A stretch of DNA of 63,641 nt from assembly GCA_000828075.3 (NCBI GenBank), contig JXCB02000033.1:334607-398247 (forward strand), written 5' to 3'. The DNA is from Tolypothrix campylonemoides VB511288 (lineage in GTDB: Bacteria; Cyanobacteriota; Cyanobacteriia; Cyanobacteriales; Nostocaceae). A model generated the notes under the pieces. It was not told the DNA's origin. It was given only the letters and a program-made list of their open reading frames with translations, and ran no database searches. Shown in pieces: positions 1 to 9,465 of this stretch. Numbering within the stretch: the first letter of the stretch is position 1; every line of letters begins with the position of its first letter. The translations under genes were made by a program, and so were the position numbers.

Positions 1-398
1 TGTCTTATCAGCTTGCCAACAACAGCCAGAATGCTTGCCACCATTGGATCTTAAATTTTTGAATTTTTCCGAAACAGCGAATGCCCGAATTCCTCAGTTA
101 AGGAGCGATCGCCCTTTGGGATGCAGCACTTTGTGCGATCGCCAACCTACCTCAAGCCCAAATTAACAGTTATCAGTTACCAGTTATCAGTTACCAGTTA
201 ATCCCCATGAATAAATGAGCGGGGATTTTGGCAAGGAATAACTTTTCTTTTCTTTCCACAAATGAATTTGGGGGCTTGTACCATTTTGTGAACAGTGAAA
301 AGTCTCTCTGTTACCTGGTAACTGGTCACTGTTCACTGTTCACTGTTTCGGTCAGCACACCCCAATCCCTAATCCCTAATCCCCAGTCCCCTTTACGA
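1..398. repeat. Gene-free stretch with short tandem repeats
   Basis: No convincing gene is visible. The stretch holds heptanucleotide-type repeats: alternating CAGTTATCAGTTAC units near 165-204, GTTCACT units near 329-348 and CCTAATC units near 363-385. Such repeats are typical intergenic material in filamentous cyanobacteria. The open frame on the plus strand from 228 has no recognisable protein character. Confidence 0.6.
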
Positions 399-1049
399 TT
401 AATTTGTAGGTGCACTGGTGACTCGTGTATCTATGAATGCTTGAGAAACTTTTGGTACATACCAGCTGACCTTCTCAGTTTTTGCCACTGGAGTTACAGG
501 AACATTAAATTCAACTGCTCCCGTACCTTGATTTGTGCTCACAACTAAGTTGGTTCCTTTCGGCACCTTAACGACAACACCACCCGTCAATTCTTGATTT
601 TGTCCGTCAGGGGTAAGGGCGATCGCCGTGACATCATTTGGTATATAAACTCCTTGACAGTCCCAGTTATTCTGAGTTGTTTGACCATTCCCTAGAAAAT
701 ACAATCCTGCATCGTAGGGAAAATCATCATCATCAACATTTTCTGGTAGTGGTCCGTAGACAGCGAGAGTCTTTCCTGTTTCATTCCGGCACTGTCCCCA
801 GTTGATCCCCGACTCGATGGTGTATTTCTCAAGCTCTAACTCATTGAGTCTATTTTGGATTTGCTCTGGCGTCAAATCTTCTAGTTGCGTTTGTGTATCT
901 TTCACTGCTCGCAACTTATTAATCTCTTTAGTCAATGCTTTGTATTCAGTGCTCTTTGTAAATTTTGGTGCGTCTGCCAAAGAAGGCTCAGCAAAAACTA
1001 AATTTGCCAACAACATTAGCACCATCAAAATACATTTGAAAGCTTTCAT
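399..1049 (-). CDS. Exported protein of unknown function
   Basis: The 216-residue product begins with a clear signal peptide: a Lys-rich start, a hydrophobic core, and a likely cleavage after the Ala residues near position 22-26. The mature part has a charged, Glu/Leu/Lys-rich helical stretch (about 30-80) and then a Gly/Asn/Thr-rich beta-like half. The two cysteines (Cys87 and about Cys132) could form a disulfide outside the cytoplasm. I do not recognise the family. It stands alone, divergent from the permease at 1663 across a long spacer. An exported cyanobacterial protein is the most that can be said. Confidence 0.7.
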   Translation of the reverse strand: MKAFKCILMVLMLLANLVFAEPSLADAPKFTKSTEYKALTKEINKLRAVKDTQTQLEDLTPEQIQNRLNELELEKYTIESGINWGQCRNETGKTLAVYGPLPENVDDDDFPYDAGLYFLGNGQTTQNNWDCQGVYIPNDVTAIALTPDGQNQELTGGVVVKVPKGTNLVVSTNQGTGAVEFNVPVTPVAKTEKVSWYVPKVSQAFIDTRVTSAPTN

Positions 1050-1662
1050 GACTTTTACCTAAACTGATTCACAAAAACATTTTTAAGCTTATGTCTTATA
1101 AGCAGGATTAGCAACATCCTACTTACTAGCACTGTGGCTCTGCAACTTACGCCTTTGTTTTACTAATTAACAGCTTACAATACCATCTCTACTGAATTTT
1201 TACAACCTTAAGAAAAAGTTAAGTTTATAAAGTATTTTTACGGTTACCGCATCTCTGCAATTTGCCTTGATCCAGTTATCAAGATGCTTTTATGATTTCC
1301 CCAGGCTGATTTTGAAGTTTCCCGATTGAATTTATAGGTATTATTTTTAACTTATTTTCTGTAGCTTTAAAAACTTATAGATGCTAAAAAAAACAAATTA
1401 CAAGTATTCCGATGGTCTTTATGTAAATTACGATTTGTTAAAATAAACTGATTTTTCATCTATCAAAAGGCTTGATTATAAAAATCACATAAGGTAGGAT
1501 TTAGTTTGCCAAGAAAACCAAATATAACAACTAAGTTTCATTTCATTGTTTAAAAGAAATAAGTTAGAATTGGGTTGCAAAAATCTTTGATTCAAAAGCT
1601 CTTTAATCATTCCCGATATTTCTATCTATATATGCGCCTTTCTCAAATTTCAAACTAGCAAA
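1050..1662. other. AT-rich spacer between divergent genes
   Basis: About 600 bases separate two divergent genes. The stretch is strongly AT-rich, without an extended open frame or an obvious repeat family. It must contain the promoters of both neighbours, but I cannot place them. Confidence 0.5.
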
Positions 1663-3117
1663 ATGAAAAAGGAAATATCATCGTATCAGAGTGCTCATGG
1701 CTTAAAGCCAAACTGTCTATCCTTTGGAGAAGTACTAGCGCAATCGTTTGCCGTCATAGCTCCCACCACAATCCCAGCATCCAACATCGGCTTAATCGTT
1801 GCATTGTCTGGAAACGGCACCTGGCTGAGCTTTCTCATCGGCTTGCTTGGGCTAGTGTTTGTTAGCATCAACATCAACCATTTTGCTAGTCGTTCAGCTT
1901 CGCCTGGCTCACTTTACTCGTATATTGTTAAAGGACTAGGTCCAACAGCAGGTGTGATTTGCGGCTGGAGTTTGGTACTGGCATATTTATTTACAGGAAT
2001 GTCAGTGTTGTGCGGTTTTGCCAACTTCAGCAGTATTTTGATTGGTCATTTGGGCATCCATCCCTCCAGCATTACATTGTTGGCATTAGGCGCAGGGATT
2101 GCTTGGTATGCGGCGTATAAAGATATCCAACTGTCTGCGATCGCCATGCTGTGGATGGAGGGAATTTCCCTAGTCCTGATTGCGCTGTTGTGTCTTTTGA
2201 TCTGGGCGCACAAAGGTTTTGCACTCGATATGCCACAACTAACCCTAGAAGGTGTCACTCCTGGTAGTGTGGCAACAGGGCTAGTACTGGTGATGTTTGG
2301 CTTTTCTGGGTTTGAAAGTGCCACCTCGTTGGGTGATGAAGCTAAAAACCCACTGCGAACTATCCCTAGATCTGTAATGGGTAGTGCAATTCTGGCTGGT
2401 TTGTTCTTCCTTTGCACAACCTATATTGAAGTCCTAGGTTTTCGTGACGCAGGCGTTTCCATCACCAAGACTGAGGAACCATTGGCTTTCCTTTCTCAAC
2501 AGATAGGCATGGGATTTTTAGGAGATTTGATTGCCTTTGGTGCGCTGTTTAGTTTCTTTGCCTGTGTACTTGGTTGTATCAATCCTGCTGCCAGAATTTT
2601 CTTCATGATGGCGCGTCATGGATTGTTTCATTCTCGTTTAGGTGCGGCGCACTCATCCAACCGTACACCCCACGTAGCAGTAACCATGTGTTCGTTCCTG
2701 ACGTTCTTGGTTCCGGCGGTGATGGCGCTATTCCACATCAAATTGTTCGAGAGTATGGGTTATTTGGGAGCTATCTGTAGTTATGGATTTTTGACAGTCT
2801 ACATCCTGATTTCGATCGCGGCTCCAGTTTACCTGCACAAGATGAGAAAACTGCGTCTGCATCATGTCGTGTTCAGTTTATTGGCAGTCGGCTTCATGAT
2901 GATTCCTGTGTTAGGTAGTGTGGGAATTCCTGGTAGTACGATGTTCCCTGTGCCAGAACCTCCTTACAACGTGTTTCCCCACCTGTTTTTGTTATATCTG
3001 CTCGTCACTTGTGGCTGGTTCTTTTTGCAAAGGCTTCGCTCTCCAAGAATTGTTGTGGAAATGCGCCAAGGAATTGAAGAAATTCACACCAGATTCAACG
3101 ACAGGCAAAAGCTTTAA
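1663..3117 (+). CDS. APC-superfamily amino acid permease
   Basis: The 484-residue product is a polytopic membrane protein with about twelve hydrophobic segments. The N-terminal part has the glycine-rich first helix of the APC family (around residues 35-60) and the FGFSGFESATSLGDEAKNP segment (about 210-230), a hallmark of amino acid/polyamine permeases. The length is usual for the family. The likely role is proton- or sodium-coupled uptake or exchange of amino acids or amines at the plasma membrane; the substrate cannot be read from the sequence. It appears monocistronic, with a 200-base gap before the TauE-like gene. Confidence 0.88.
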   Translation: MKKEISSYQSAHGLKPNCLSFGEVLAQSFAVIAPTTIPASNIGLIVALSGNGTWLSFLIGLLGLVFVSININHFASRSASPGSLYSYIVKGLGPTAGVICGWSLVLAYLFTGMSVLCGFANFSSILIGHLGIHPSSITLLALGAGIAWYAAYKDIQLSAIAMLWMEGISLVLIALLCLLIWAHKGFALDMPQLTLEGVTPGSVATGLVLVMFGFSGFESATSLGDEAKNPLRTIPRSVMGSAILAGLFFLCTTYIEVLGFRDAGVSITKTEEPLAFLSQQIGMGFLGDLIAFGALFSFFACVLGCINPAARIFFMMARHGLFHSRLGAAHSSNRTPHVAVTMCSFLTFLVPAVMALFHIKLFESMGYLGAICSYGFLTVYILISIAAPVYLHKMRKLRLHHVVFSLLAVGFMMIPVLGSVGIPGSTMFPVPEPPYNVFPHLFLLYLLVTCGWFFLQRLRSPRIVVEMRQGIEEIHTRFNDRQKL

Positions 3118-3315
3118 ATTCATCAATCATACTTTGGGAATAAGTTGAATAGAATGGGGTAGTGCTGAAAGTTATGAAAACTTGAAATTTCGTTTTCAGC
3201 ACCTACCACAAAAATAATTAATCAACTACCATAAGTATGAAAATCAAAAGTTCATTTCTCTGTCTATAAATATTATTTTTTATTTAAGACTATAAATAAA
3301 ATAGAGGAATAAAAT

Positions 3316-4152
3316 TTGAATATTTTAGAGTTTTCTTTACTAGTTTGGATTGGGTCATTGACCGCAGGCTTTTTAGGAGCGCTCACTGGTTTAGGGGGTG
3401 GAGTTGTCATTGTCCCCTTGTTAGTTTCAGTCTTTGGAGTTGATATCCGCTACGCAGTAGGTGCTTCCTTGGTGTCTGTCATTGCGACTTCCTTAGGTGC
3501 GGCATCTACATATATTAAGCAAGGATATACTAATTTGCGATTGGGAATGTTTCTAGAAGTCGCAACAACAATCGGAGCGCTCATTGGAGCAATGATAGCC
3601 ACTTTTATTTCTGTTAAAGCATTGTCCATCGTTCTTGCTGTTGTTCTACTTTATTCGGCTTTCCTGTCACAACAACCCAAACTCGACAACTTTGAAACTG
3701 AGTCACCTAATCTGACAGGAACTTATTTACAACTTAATGGTACTTACCCAACTCCTGAAGGACTGATGTCTTACCAAGTTCATTCTGTCCCCGGTGGGTT
3801 TAGCGTGATGTTAGTCGCTGGAATTCTTTCTGGATTACTTGGCATTGGTTCGGGAGCATTTAAAGTCTTGGCGATGGATCAAATTATGCGTATCCCGTTC
3901 AAAGTTTCTACAACCACCAGCAATTTTATGATTGGCGTCACCGCCGCCGCATCCGCAGGAGTTTACCTAGCGCGGGGTTACATCGATCCAGGACTATCAA
4001 TGCCGGTCATGTTGGGAGTATTGCCTGGTGCTTTTTTGGGGGCGCGAGTCTTGATAGGAGCCAAAACTCAGACTTTGAGAATTATCTTCTCTCTTGTGCT
4101 GGTGGTTATGGCGTTCAAGATGGTCTACAACAGTTTAATGGGGGGGCTTTAG
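3316..4152 (+). CDS. TauE/SafE-family anion exporter
   Basis: The 278-residue membrane protein has about eight hydrophobic segments in two halves. Each half starts with the glycine-rich family motif (GALTGLGGGVVIVPLL near residue 22 and GILSGLLGIGSGAFKVLAM near 170). TauE/SafE proteins move sulfite, sulfonates or other small anions across the plasma membrane. The start is a TTG at 3316 preceded by AGAGG at 3303; no ATG fits better. The stop lies one base before the next start, so it is translationally tied to the DUF1634 gene. The substrate is not determinable. Confidence 0.88.
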   Translation: MNILEFSLLVWIGSLTAGFLGALTGLGGGVVIVPLLVSVFGVDIRYAVGASLVSVIATSLGAASTYIKQGYTNLRLGMFLEVATTIGALIGAMIATFISVKALSIVLAVVLLYSAFLSQQPKLDNFETESPNLTGTYLQLNGTYPTPEGLMSYQVHSVPGGFSVMLVAGILSGLLGIGSGAFKVLAMDQIMRIPFKVSTTTSNFMIGVTAAASAGVYLARGYIDPGLSMPVMLGVLPGAFLGARVLIGAKTQTLRIIFSLVLVVMAFKMVYNSLMGGL

Positions 4153-4153
4153 A

Positions 4154-4717
4154 ATGACGAAAACTTTTGGTTTCTGGTGGGGTTCATCTACACCATTAGA
4201 ATCATCAGAGGGTGAAGTTATTAAATTCCAATTGCAGCAGGAAAAACCAAACAGTGATATTCAAGACTTAGCCCAGCAAAGCGTTAGCACGGTAACGAAG
4301 TTCCCCAATGACTGTGAGGTAGATGCAAACAAAGAAGATACGAAAATACTCAGCGAACTGCAACTTGAGGAGCTACTTAGTAATTTACTAAAATACGGCG
4401 TCATCATTGCTAGCACTGTCGTTTTAATAGGTGGCATATTGTACTTGATTCGCCACGGTGCTGAAAGAGCCGACTATCATTTTTTTCAAGGAGAACCGTC
4501 TTATTTCCGTTCTCCCACTGGTGTTGTGACTGCGGTGTTGTCAGGTAGTCGTCGTGGGATTATTCAACTTGGACTGCTGCTACTTGTTGCGACTCCTATT
4601 ATTCGCGTAGTCATTTCTCTGTGGATTTTTCTACGACGGCGAGAATTCACATACGTTGTTATTACTTTGATAGTTCTGACGGCGCTCATTTATAGCCTTG
4701 TAGGAGCCTATTATTAA
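4154..4717 (+). CDS. DUF1634 membrane protein, partner of TauE/SafE
   Basis: The 187-residue product has a polar N-terminus (about 1-70) followed by three hydrophobic segments, roughly 78-98, 128-148 and 162-184. The GVIIASTVVLIGG and RGIIQLGLLLLVATPIIRV segments match the DUF1634 family. These genes typically sit directly after TauE/SafE exporters, as here with a one-base gap, which suggests an accessory subunit of the transporter. The polar N-terminus is longer than the core domain, and its purpose is unknown. Confidence 0.82.
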   Translation: MTKTFGFWWGSSTPLESSEGEVIKFQLQQEKPNSDIQDLAQQSVSTVTKFPNDCEVDANKEDTKILSELQLEELLSNLLKYGVIIASTVVLIGGILYLIRHGAERADYHFFQGEPSYFRSPTGVVTAVLSGSRRGIIQLGLLLLVATPIIRVVISLWIFLRRREFTYVVITLIVLTALIYSLVGAYY

Positions 4718-5330
4718 TTTATAATTATTGGTTAGGGGTGCGTTAATCTTAAAATAACGCACTTTTTAGCTATAGCTTCTCAGTTATTTTAAAGCGCTTT
4801 TCATTTGTATAAACTACAAACCAATTGCTAGGGGCACGTTCGCCTTGCTTATTGATGTCAACTTAAGCTAAAAACCTTGTAATTACCTTACATCATACCC
4901 TTATACTTGCCCCCAATTCTCGCTCCACCCCACCCCGGTTTTGTCTTGCGCCGAAACCGCCCCTCCCCGCAAGCGAGGAGGGGATTAAGGGGAGCGCTAG
5001 CCATGCAGGAGGGTTTCCCTCATGTGCCACCCCCGTGCGGAGGTTCCCGACCTTGAGGGGAGTGGCGTCAGGCGACTGGCGTGTGGGGTGAAATCAAGGT
5101 GGGATAAAAGTTTGAACATTAAGTTGATATGTATGAGCAATGCTTTGTGCCCCTACAGCTAATACCGTTTCTATATGAAAATGCATAGAAAGAACCCCAC
5201 CGCCTGCGGCACCTCCCCAAGGCATCGGAGAGGTTAGGAGGGGTAAAAATAATGTGCAGCTTTACAAAAAATTGGTATAACCTGTATTCTATCCAATTGA
5301 AAACTACTATAAAGCTTGAAATTGGATAAT
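4718..5330. repeat. Gene-free stretch with dispersed GC-rich repeats
   Basis: No gene is seen. From about 4925 to 5095 there are cyanobacterial dispersed repeats, including an inverted repeat (CCCCTCCCCGCAAGCGAGGA, from 4958) of the same type found inside two reading frames elsewhere in this window. The sequence TGTCAACTTAAGCTAAAA at 4856-4873 recurs at 49948-49965. Confidence 0.55.
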
Positions 5331-5573
5331 CTAGCCCAGGTTTTGTTGAATTAACTGTACTAAATAATCTCTAATTAAATTAATTCCATCAGCAGGAAAT
5401 AAGACTAATAAAACAGCAGCCGTTAAGCTAAACAAACCAATAATTAAAGCTAAAAATCTTCCAAAAAAGCCAGGATTAATTTCAGCAAAACCTAATTTAG
5501 CTTGTCCGATAACAGAAATAGTAAGGAAAACAGTTCCCGCTATTAACAAGAAAGTTAAAGGTGAATTAGTCAT
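5331..5573 (-). CDS. Small two-helix membrane protein
   Basis: An 80-residue protein begins with MTNSPLTFLLIAG and has two hydrophobic segments (about 5-25 and 36-60) followed by an amphipathic tail. The frame can be read further upstream to 5672, but that part is partly GC-rich dispersed repeat, so the ATG at 5571-5573 is the better start. I do not recognise a function. It resembles small conserved cyanobacterial inner-membrane proteins and stands alone. Confidence 0.6.
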   Translation of the reverse strand: MTNSPLTFLLIAGTVFLTISVIGQAKLGFAEINPGFFGRFLALIIGLFSLTAAVLLVLFPADGINLIRDYLVQLIQQNLG

Positions 5574-5954
5574 ATTTTTAATAAAAAGCATTATTTTGAT
5601 TATAGCTATTGCCGGGAGTATCCCAATTTTACACACTTGCCATTCTGCCCTCACCCCCAACCCCTCTCCCAATTGGGAACAGGGGAGTCAAATCCTACTC
5701 TTATTTCCCGAATCCCCATGGGAGAAGGGGTTAGGGGATGAGGGTAAGTAAGGTTTTTGCTTGCTTTGGGATGCTCCCCTATTACCTGCTTTGCTCAGTA
5801 CTACGGATTTTAGAAATAATAATTCTTCTCATTCAGTTCGCCTCGTCCCTCATCCCCTACACTCCACCTGGGAATGAGAAGGAATAGGCATATGCTGGTG
5901 GTTTGATCCCTCATATCTTGCACCTATCCGTAGAAAACCCTATACGCTAAAAAG
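5574..5954. repeat. Gene-free stretch with GC-rich dispersed repeats
   Basis: The sequence contains inverted, GC-rich repeats of the CCCAACCCCTCTCCC / GGGGTTAGGGG type around 5650-5750 and again near 5845-5880. No gene is supported. Confidence 0.5.
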
Positions 5955-6504
5955 ACGTGAGTTCGACGAACTAAAAAACGGCAGGAGGTAGTGCAGGCAA
6001 ATCTTTTGGGTAAATGTCAATTGAGGGTTTTTTGGGCAAATAGGTGTAAGCAGCCAAACCAGCCATCAGATTGACCAAAAAGTTAAATACACTACGATGT
6101 CGAGAGTGTTCTATTTGACATATATTTTTGAGATGATCATTAACCGACTCAATCACTGCACGTTTGCGTAAAAGAATTTTATCAATCAATTTCACCAAAC
6201 GGTTTTTCATATTCTTTTTGGATTTAGTAACCAACTGTAATCCCCGCTCATATAATTCTTCAAATGGAATTAAATTAAAGTCGATGGCAATTTTGTGTTG
6301 TCCTTTTTGAATACCATCTGGTAAACGACTTTGAAGAGCTGTATTTAAATTCGATTCCAGAGAATTCAAGTCTGAATATTTTTCCAAATGGTAACGAATA
6401 TCTTTACTTGTAGGAACATTTTTTAAAACTTTACTCGTGTTTTCTATACTATCCTTCTGTGTGGCGGCTCGAATTAAAATTTCAAAAATATTATGAATGC
6501 TCAC
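5955..6504 (-). pseudogene. Chimeric transposase remnant (ISH3/IS4-like N-part joined to IS982 C-part)
   Basis: The open frame (5971-6504, 177 residues) fuses two unrelated transposases. Residues 1-80, including [16 protein letters not shown] and the first DDE-type aspartate in IAIDFNLIP, are the N-terminus of the cyanobacterial ISH3/IS4-like transposases. Residues 81-177, with [20 protein letters not shown] and [15 protein letters not shown], are the C-terminus of an IS982-family transposase. The join lies near 6264. The IS982 end ACGTGAGTTCGACG is intact at 5955, just beyond the stop. Neither half can be a working transposase alone. The frame stays open across the join, which is either chance or a clean recombination. 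Confidence 0.75.
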
Positions 6505-6972
6505 ACTTGCCTTGAGTTTTAATAGGAATGTGTTCCGTTAAGCAGTTAACTACTTCGGATAACGTTTTACTATCAGTTAAAACTGGGGTATTTGCTGTAC
6601 TAACCAACTCAATACTCCTCGCGCCTTGAAAGTATCTTTTTTACAAGTATGAATTTTTGTAAAATTCATACTTGCGCGCGAGCAGCACATTTTGGCACGA
6701 GTTTCGCATTGCTTCTGGAGTTTATTGATTATCTTTATTTCTAAGAAAAATCTCAAGAAAAATGTAGATAACTGTATTTTAAAATACAGTTCATTATACA
6801 AAAATATGAGTTTTAGTCTGCTCCCCAGAACGATCGCAAAACTTTTCGGTCTACTGAATCTCAAAGAGCGCACTTGACGGTAATCATCATTTTTCAGTGC
6901 AAACTTCCCCTGAATATCCCGTTTCCGCATAAACTCTCCCATGTAATACACCGTTAGTTTATCCCTAACCAC
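6505..6972 (-). pseudogene. Remnant of a small DNA-binding-like protein
   Basis: An open frame at 6577-6972 starts with MRKRDIQGKFALKNDDYRQV followed by RSLRF. This resembles the N-terminus of cyanobacterial ribbon-helix-helix-like proteins, in which the next part reads as a TDSTWEALG-type helix. Here the sequence leaves that pattern after about 40 residues and becomes nonsense-like, so I read it as a broken gene. Two perfect palindromes lie inside: CAAGTATGAATTTT with its complement at 6644-6674 and ACTGTATTTTAAAATACAGT at 6771-6790. The identification rests on the N-terminal motif only. Confidence 0.4.
6644..6674. repeat. Perfect 14-bp inverted repeat (hairpin)
   Basis: CAAGTATGAATTTT (6644-6657) is followed, after a TGT loop, by its exact complement (6661-6674). 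It lies within transposon and gene debris and may be the core of a small mobile element or a terminator-like hairpin. Confidence 0.6.
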
Positions 6973-7039
6973 GTATTACATGGAAGATGTATTCTACTTG
7001 GATTCTGATTTTTGAAGCATAAAATGGTTAACTTTTTTT

Positions 7040-7312
7040 GTGACTTAAAGGAAAAGATTGCCGAAAATTAAAGGATAAGCTTGCCGAACCTATAGCCTGA
7101 CAGCTTTTGTGGTCAAATCCCCGTTTTCTGAGAATGCGATCGCAAAGCACAAAAATTCTCCCAAAGCCTATATTTAGCGTGGAACTCGCGGCAAGCTTAT
7201 TCTTTAATGAGATTCAACAAACAATTCAGAATTAATTGAAATAATAATGCTTTCAGCCTCTACTGCGGCAAGCTTTTACTTAAAAAAACGGCAAACAATT
7301 CCTTTAAGTCAC
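7040..7312. mobile_element. Miniature inverted-repeat element with repeated sub-terminal motifs
   Basis: The ends are inverted: GTGACTTAAAGG at 7040-7051 and CCTTTAAGTCAC at 7301-7312. Each end carries further TTGCCG motifs, and the block TTAAAGGATAAGCTTGCCG (7066-7084) recurs inverted as CGGCAAGCTTATTCTTTAA at about 7190-7208 and in part near 7265. No open frame of note lies inside. The repeated sub-terminal boxes look like multiple transposase binding sites. TTTTTGAAGCAT occurs outside both ends (7009-7020 and 7314-7325) but is not directly abutting on the left. The parent transposon is not identified. Confidence 0.6.
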
Positions 7313-7499
7313 ATTTTTTGAAGCATATCTTGAGCTAAAAGTTTATTTTATGATTCAAATCACACAAACGAGGTCTGGACAGTAAGCCAAATCTGGGTTT
7401 AGATCAAAGTACCTCCCCACTCGCGCTTGGAAATTAATAGAATGGAAACTGACAACAGCGCCCGGGAGATCCGCGCGGGAACAAGGAGAGAAGACGGAG

Positions 7500-8210
7500 A
7501 TGGTGGAGATTCTATTCGTGCACGGCGCACTCGTCCGGGATGGCGCTTGGTGGTGGCAGCGGGTCGCCGACCGAATCCATGAGCGAACCGGTACGGTGAG
7601 CCGCGCGGTCGAACTGCCGTCCTGCGGCGAGGGCGCTATGCCCGGCGCTGCCGATTTGCTCGAAGACGCTCGGGCGCTGCGCGCGGCACTTGATGACGTG
7701 GACGAGGCCGTCGTCGTTGGGCACTCCTACGGCGGCACGGTCATGGCGGAGGGCGCCGACCACCCTGCCACTCGCCACCTGGTGTACATCACCTCGTACC
7801 TGCCGGACGTAGGGCAGTCGCAGGCTGACATCATGAGCGGCGAGCAGGACCCGGTCGGGCTGGCGTCGGGCGACGACGGCACAGTCCGTCTCGCTGGCTA
7901 CACCGCCTCGTCGTTCAGCGACCGCTTCTTGCAGGACCTGACAGACGAGGAGACCCGAGCCGAGGCGTGGAAGCGTCTCACCGCGCAATCGGTAGGCGCC
8001 TTCGGGACTAAGACGACCCGAGCGGCGTGGCAAGGCAGGCCCTCGACGTACCTGGTGTGCACGGAGGACCGCAGCACCTCCCTCGCCCTGCAGCGCTTCC
8101 ACGCCGGCCGCGCCACCCGATCGATCGACCTTGCCGCCGGTCACCACCCGTTTCTGTCCCGCCCCGACCTCGTGGCCGAAGAGCTCATCCGAGTGCTACC
8201 CACCGATTGA
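7500..8210 (+). CDS. Alpha/beta hydrolase, GC-rich and probably foreign
   Basis: The 236-residue product has the oxyanion segment FVHGALVRDGAWWW at 5-18, the nucleophile elbow GHSYGG with the catalytic Ser near 76, and a C-terminal GHHPF histidine. These are marks of the esterase/salicylate-esterase-like branch of alpha/beta hydrolases, so it probably cleaves small esters in the cytoplasm. Sampled composition is about 70 percent GC (line 7681-7740) against about 42 percent in the neighbouring oxidoreductase, with G/C-ending codons throughout and no HIP1 site. This suggests an actinobacterial-type donor. A purine-rich ribosome site (AAGGAGAGAAGACGGAG) precedes the ATG. The gene looks intact. 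Confidence 0.85.
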   Translation: MVEILFVHGALVRDGAWWWQRVADRIHERTGTVSRAVELPSCGEGAMPGAADLLEDARALRAALDDVDEAVVVGHSYGGTVMAEGADHPATRHLVYITSYLPDVGQSQADIMSGEQDPVGLASGDDGTVRLAGYTASSFSDRFLQDLTDEETRAEAWKRLTAQSVGAFGTKTTRAAWQGRPSTYLVCTEDRSTSLALQRFHAGRATRSIDLAAGHHPFLSRPDLVAEELIRVLPTD

Positions 8211-8316
8211 CGGCACGACGATCGGCAGGCAAGCGACCCGCGCCTTTGGGTTGTGGCGCAAGGCTAGACAAAAATTTCTGCATCCTGGATGAATCAGCGA
8301 ATTAAGGAACATCGCA

Positions 8317-9429
8317 ATGACAGACAAGATTGGCGTTGGTATTATTGGCGCAAATCCTAATCGAGGTTGGGCAAAATCTGCTCACATTCCAGCTCTCTCC
8401 GCTTTACCACAGTATGAGATTCGAGCAATCAGCACCAGTCAGCAAGAAACCGCGATCGCGGCTAGTAAACAATTCAACGTATCTCTCGCATTCGATAATC
8501 ATGTTGAACTGGTGACACACCCAGAAGTAGATTTAGTCGTTGTTGCGGTTAAGGTGCCCTATCATCATGAACTAGTAACTGCTGCGATTGCAGCTGGAAA
8601 ACATGTCTATTGTGAATGGCCGTTAGGTAACGGATTAGCTGAGGCGATCGAACTAGCTGATTTAGCTCGACGCAAAAATATTTGCACTGCGATCGGGCTT
8701 CAGGGTCGAGCCGCACCAGCGGTTAACCGGATTCGCGATTTGATTGCTCAAGGCTATGTCGGTACTGTCCTCTCCACTAGCCTGGTTGTCTCTGGCGAGT
8801 ACCCTAGCGATGTCATTGATAGCGCCAACGCCTACATGCTTGACTCGCAGAATGGAGCCAATTTGCTCACGATTCACACTGGACATTATGCAGATGTTGT
8901 AACGTATTGTCTGGGCGAATTTCGTGAGTTAAATGCAACGCTAGCAACGCAAAGAACTCAAGTCAAAATTGTTGACACAGGTGAGAGCATTCCTGCAACG
9001 GCTCCCGACCAAATCGCTGTGAATGGCACTTTGCATAGCGGAGCGATCGCTTCTGTGCATATTCGGGGCGGGCGATCGCGCGGCACTAATTTGCTTTGGG
9101 AGATCAACGGCACTGAAGGCGATTTGCTAGTGACAGGAGACACTGGTCATACCTACATGCTGGACGTGACCCTACAGGGCGCACAGGGCCAAGAGAAGGC
9201 ACTGTCACTCATTCCTGTACCAAATAAATATCGCTGGGTTCCACCTGAAACTCCAAAAGGCTCTGCATTCAACGTCGCGCAGGTCTACGCTCGACTGGCT
9301 CAAGATATTCTCCAAGGCACAAAGACCTGTGCAGGTTTTGATGAAGCAGTCGTTCGTCATCAGATGCTAGATGCAATTCAAATTGCAGCAAACAGTGGCA
9401 CAAAACAAGCTTACAAAGTTGATTTCTAG
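8317..9429 (+). CDS. Gfo/Idh/MocA-family oxidoreductase (Gal80-like)
   Basis: The 370-residue product has an N-terminal Rossmann fold (VGIIGANPNRGWAKSAHIPA at 7-26) and the conserved block around residue 100, here CEWPLG instead of the usual EKP. The EWP form is typical of the Gal80/galactose-oxidoreductase-like branch. It probably oxidises or reduces a sugar or related polyol with NAD(P); the substrate is unknown. Base composition and several CGATCG-containing sites are native, unlike the GC-rich blocks on both sides. The start has AAGGAAC upstream. A truncated alcohol dehydrogenase follows after 36 bases, suggesting a former operon. Confidence 0.85.
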   Translation: MTDKIGVGIIGANPNRGWAKSAHIPALSALPQYEIRAISTSQQETAIAASKQFNVSLAFDNHVELVTHPEVDLVVVAVKVPYHHELVTAAIAAGKHVYCEWPLGNGLAEAIELADLARRKNICTAIGLQGRAAPAVNRIRDLIAQGYVGTVLSTSLVVSGEYPSDVIDSANAYMLDSQNGANLLTIHTGHYADVVTYCLGEFRELNATLATQRTQVKIVDTGESIPATAPDQIAVNGTLHSGAIASVHIRGGRSRGTNLLWEINGTEGDLLVTGDTGHTYMLDVTLQGAQGQEKALSLIPVPNKYRWVPPETPKGSAFNVAQVYARLAQDILQGTKTCAGFDEAVVRHQMLDAIQIAANSGTKQAYKVDF

Positions 9430-9465
9430 TCTTCTCCAAAGCGCCTACAGAAGGGAGAGTTAATC

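Noticed and set aside
228-548. Plus-strand open frame of 106 codons
   Set aside because: It runs through tandem repeats and then lies opposite the 3' end of the exported-protein gene; the translation has no protein-like pattern.
7512-8147. Long minus-strand open frame in the GC-rich hydrolase gene
   Set aside because: High GC leaves few stop codons; the plus-strand frame carries the hydrolase motifs and a ribosome site, so this is a shadow.
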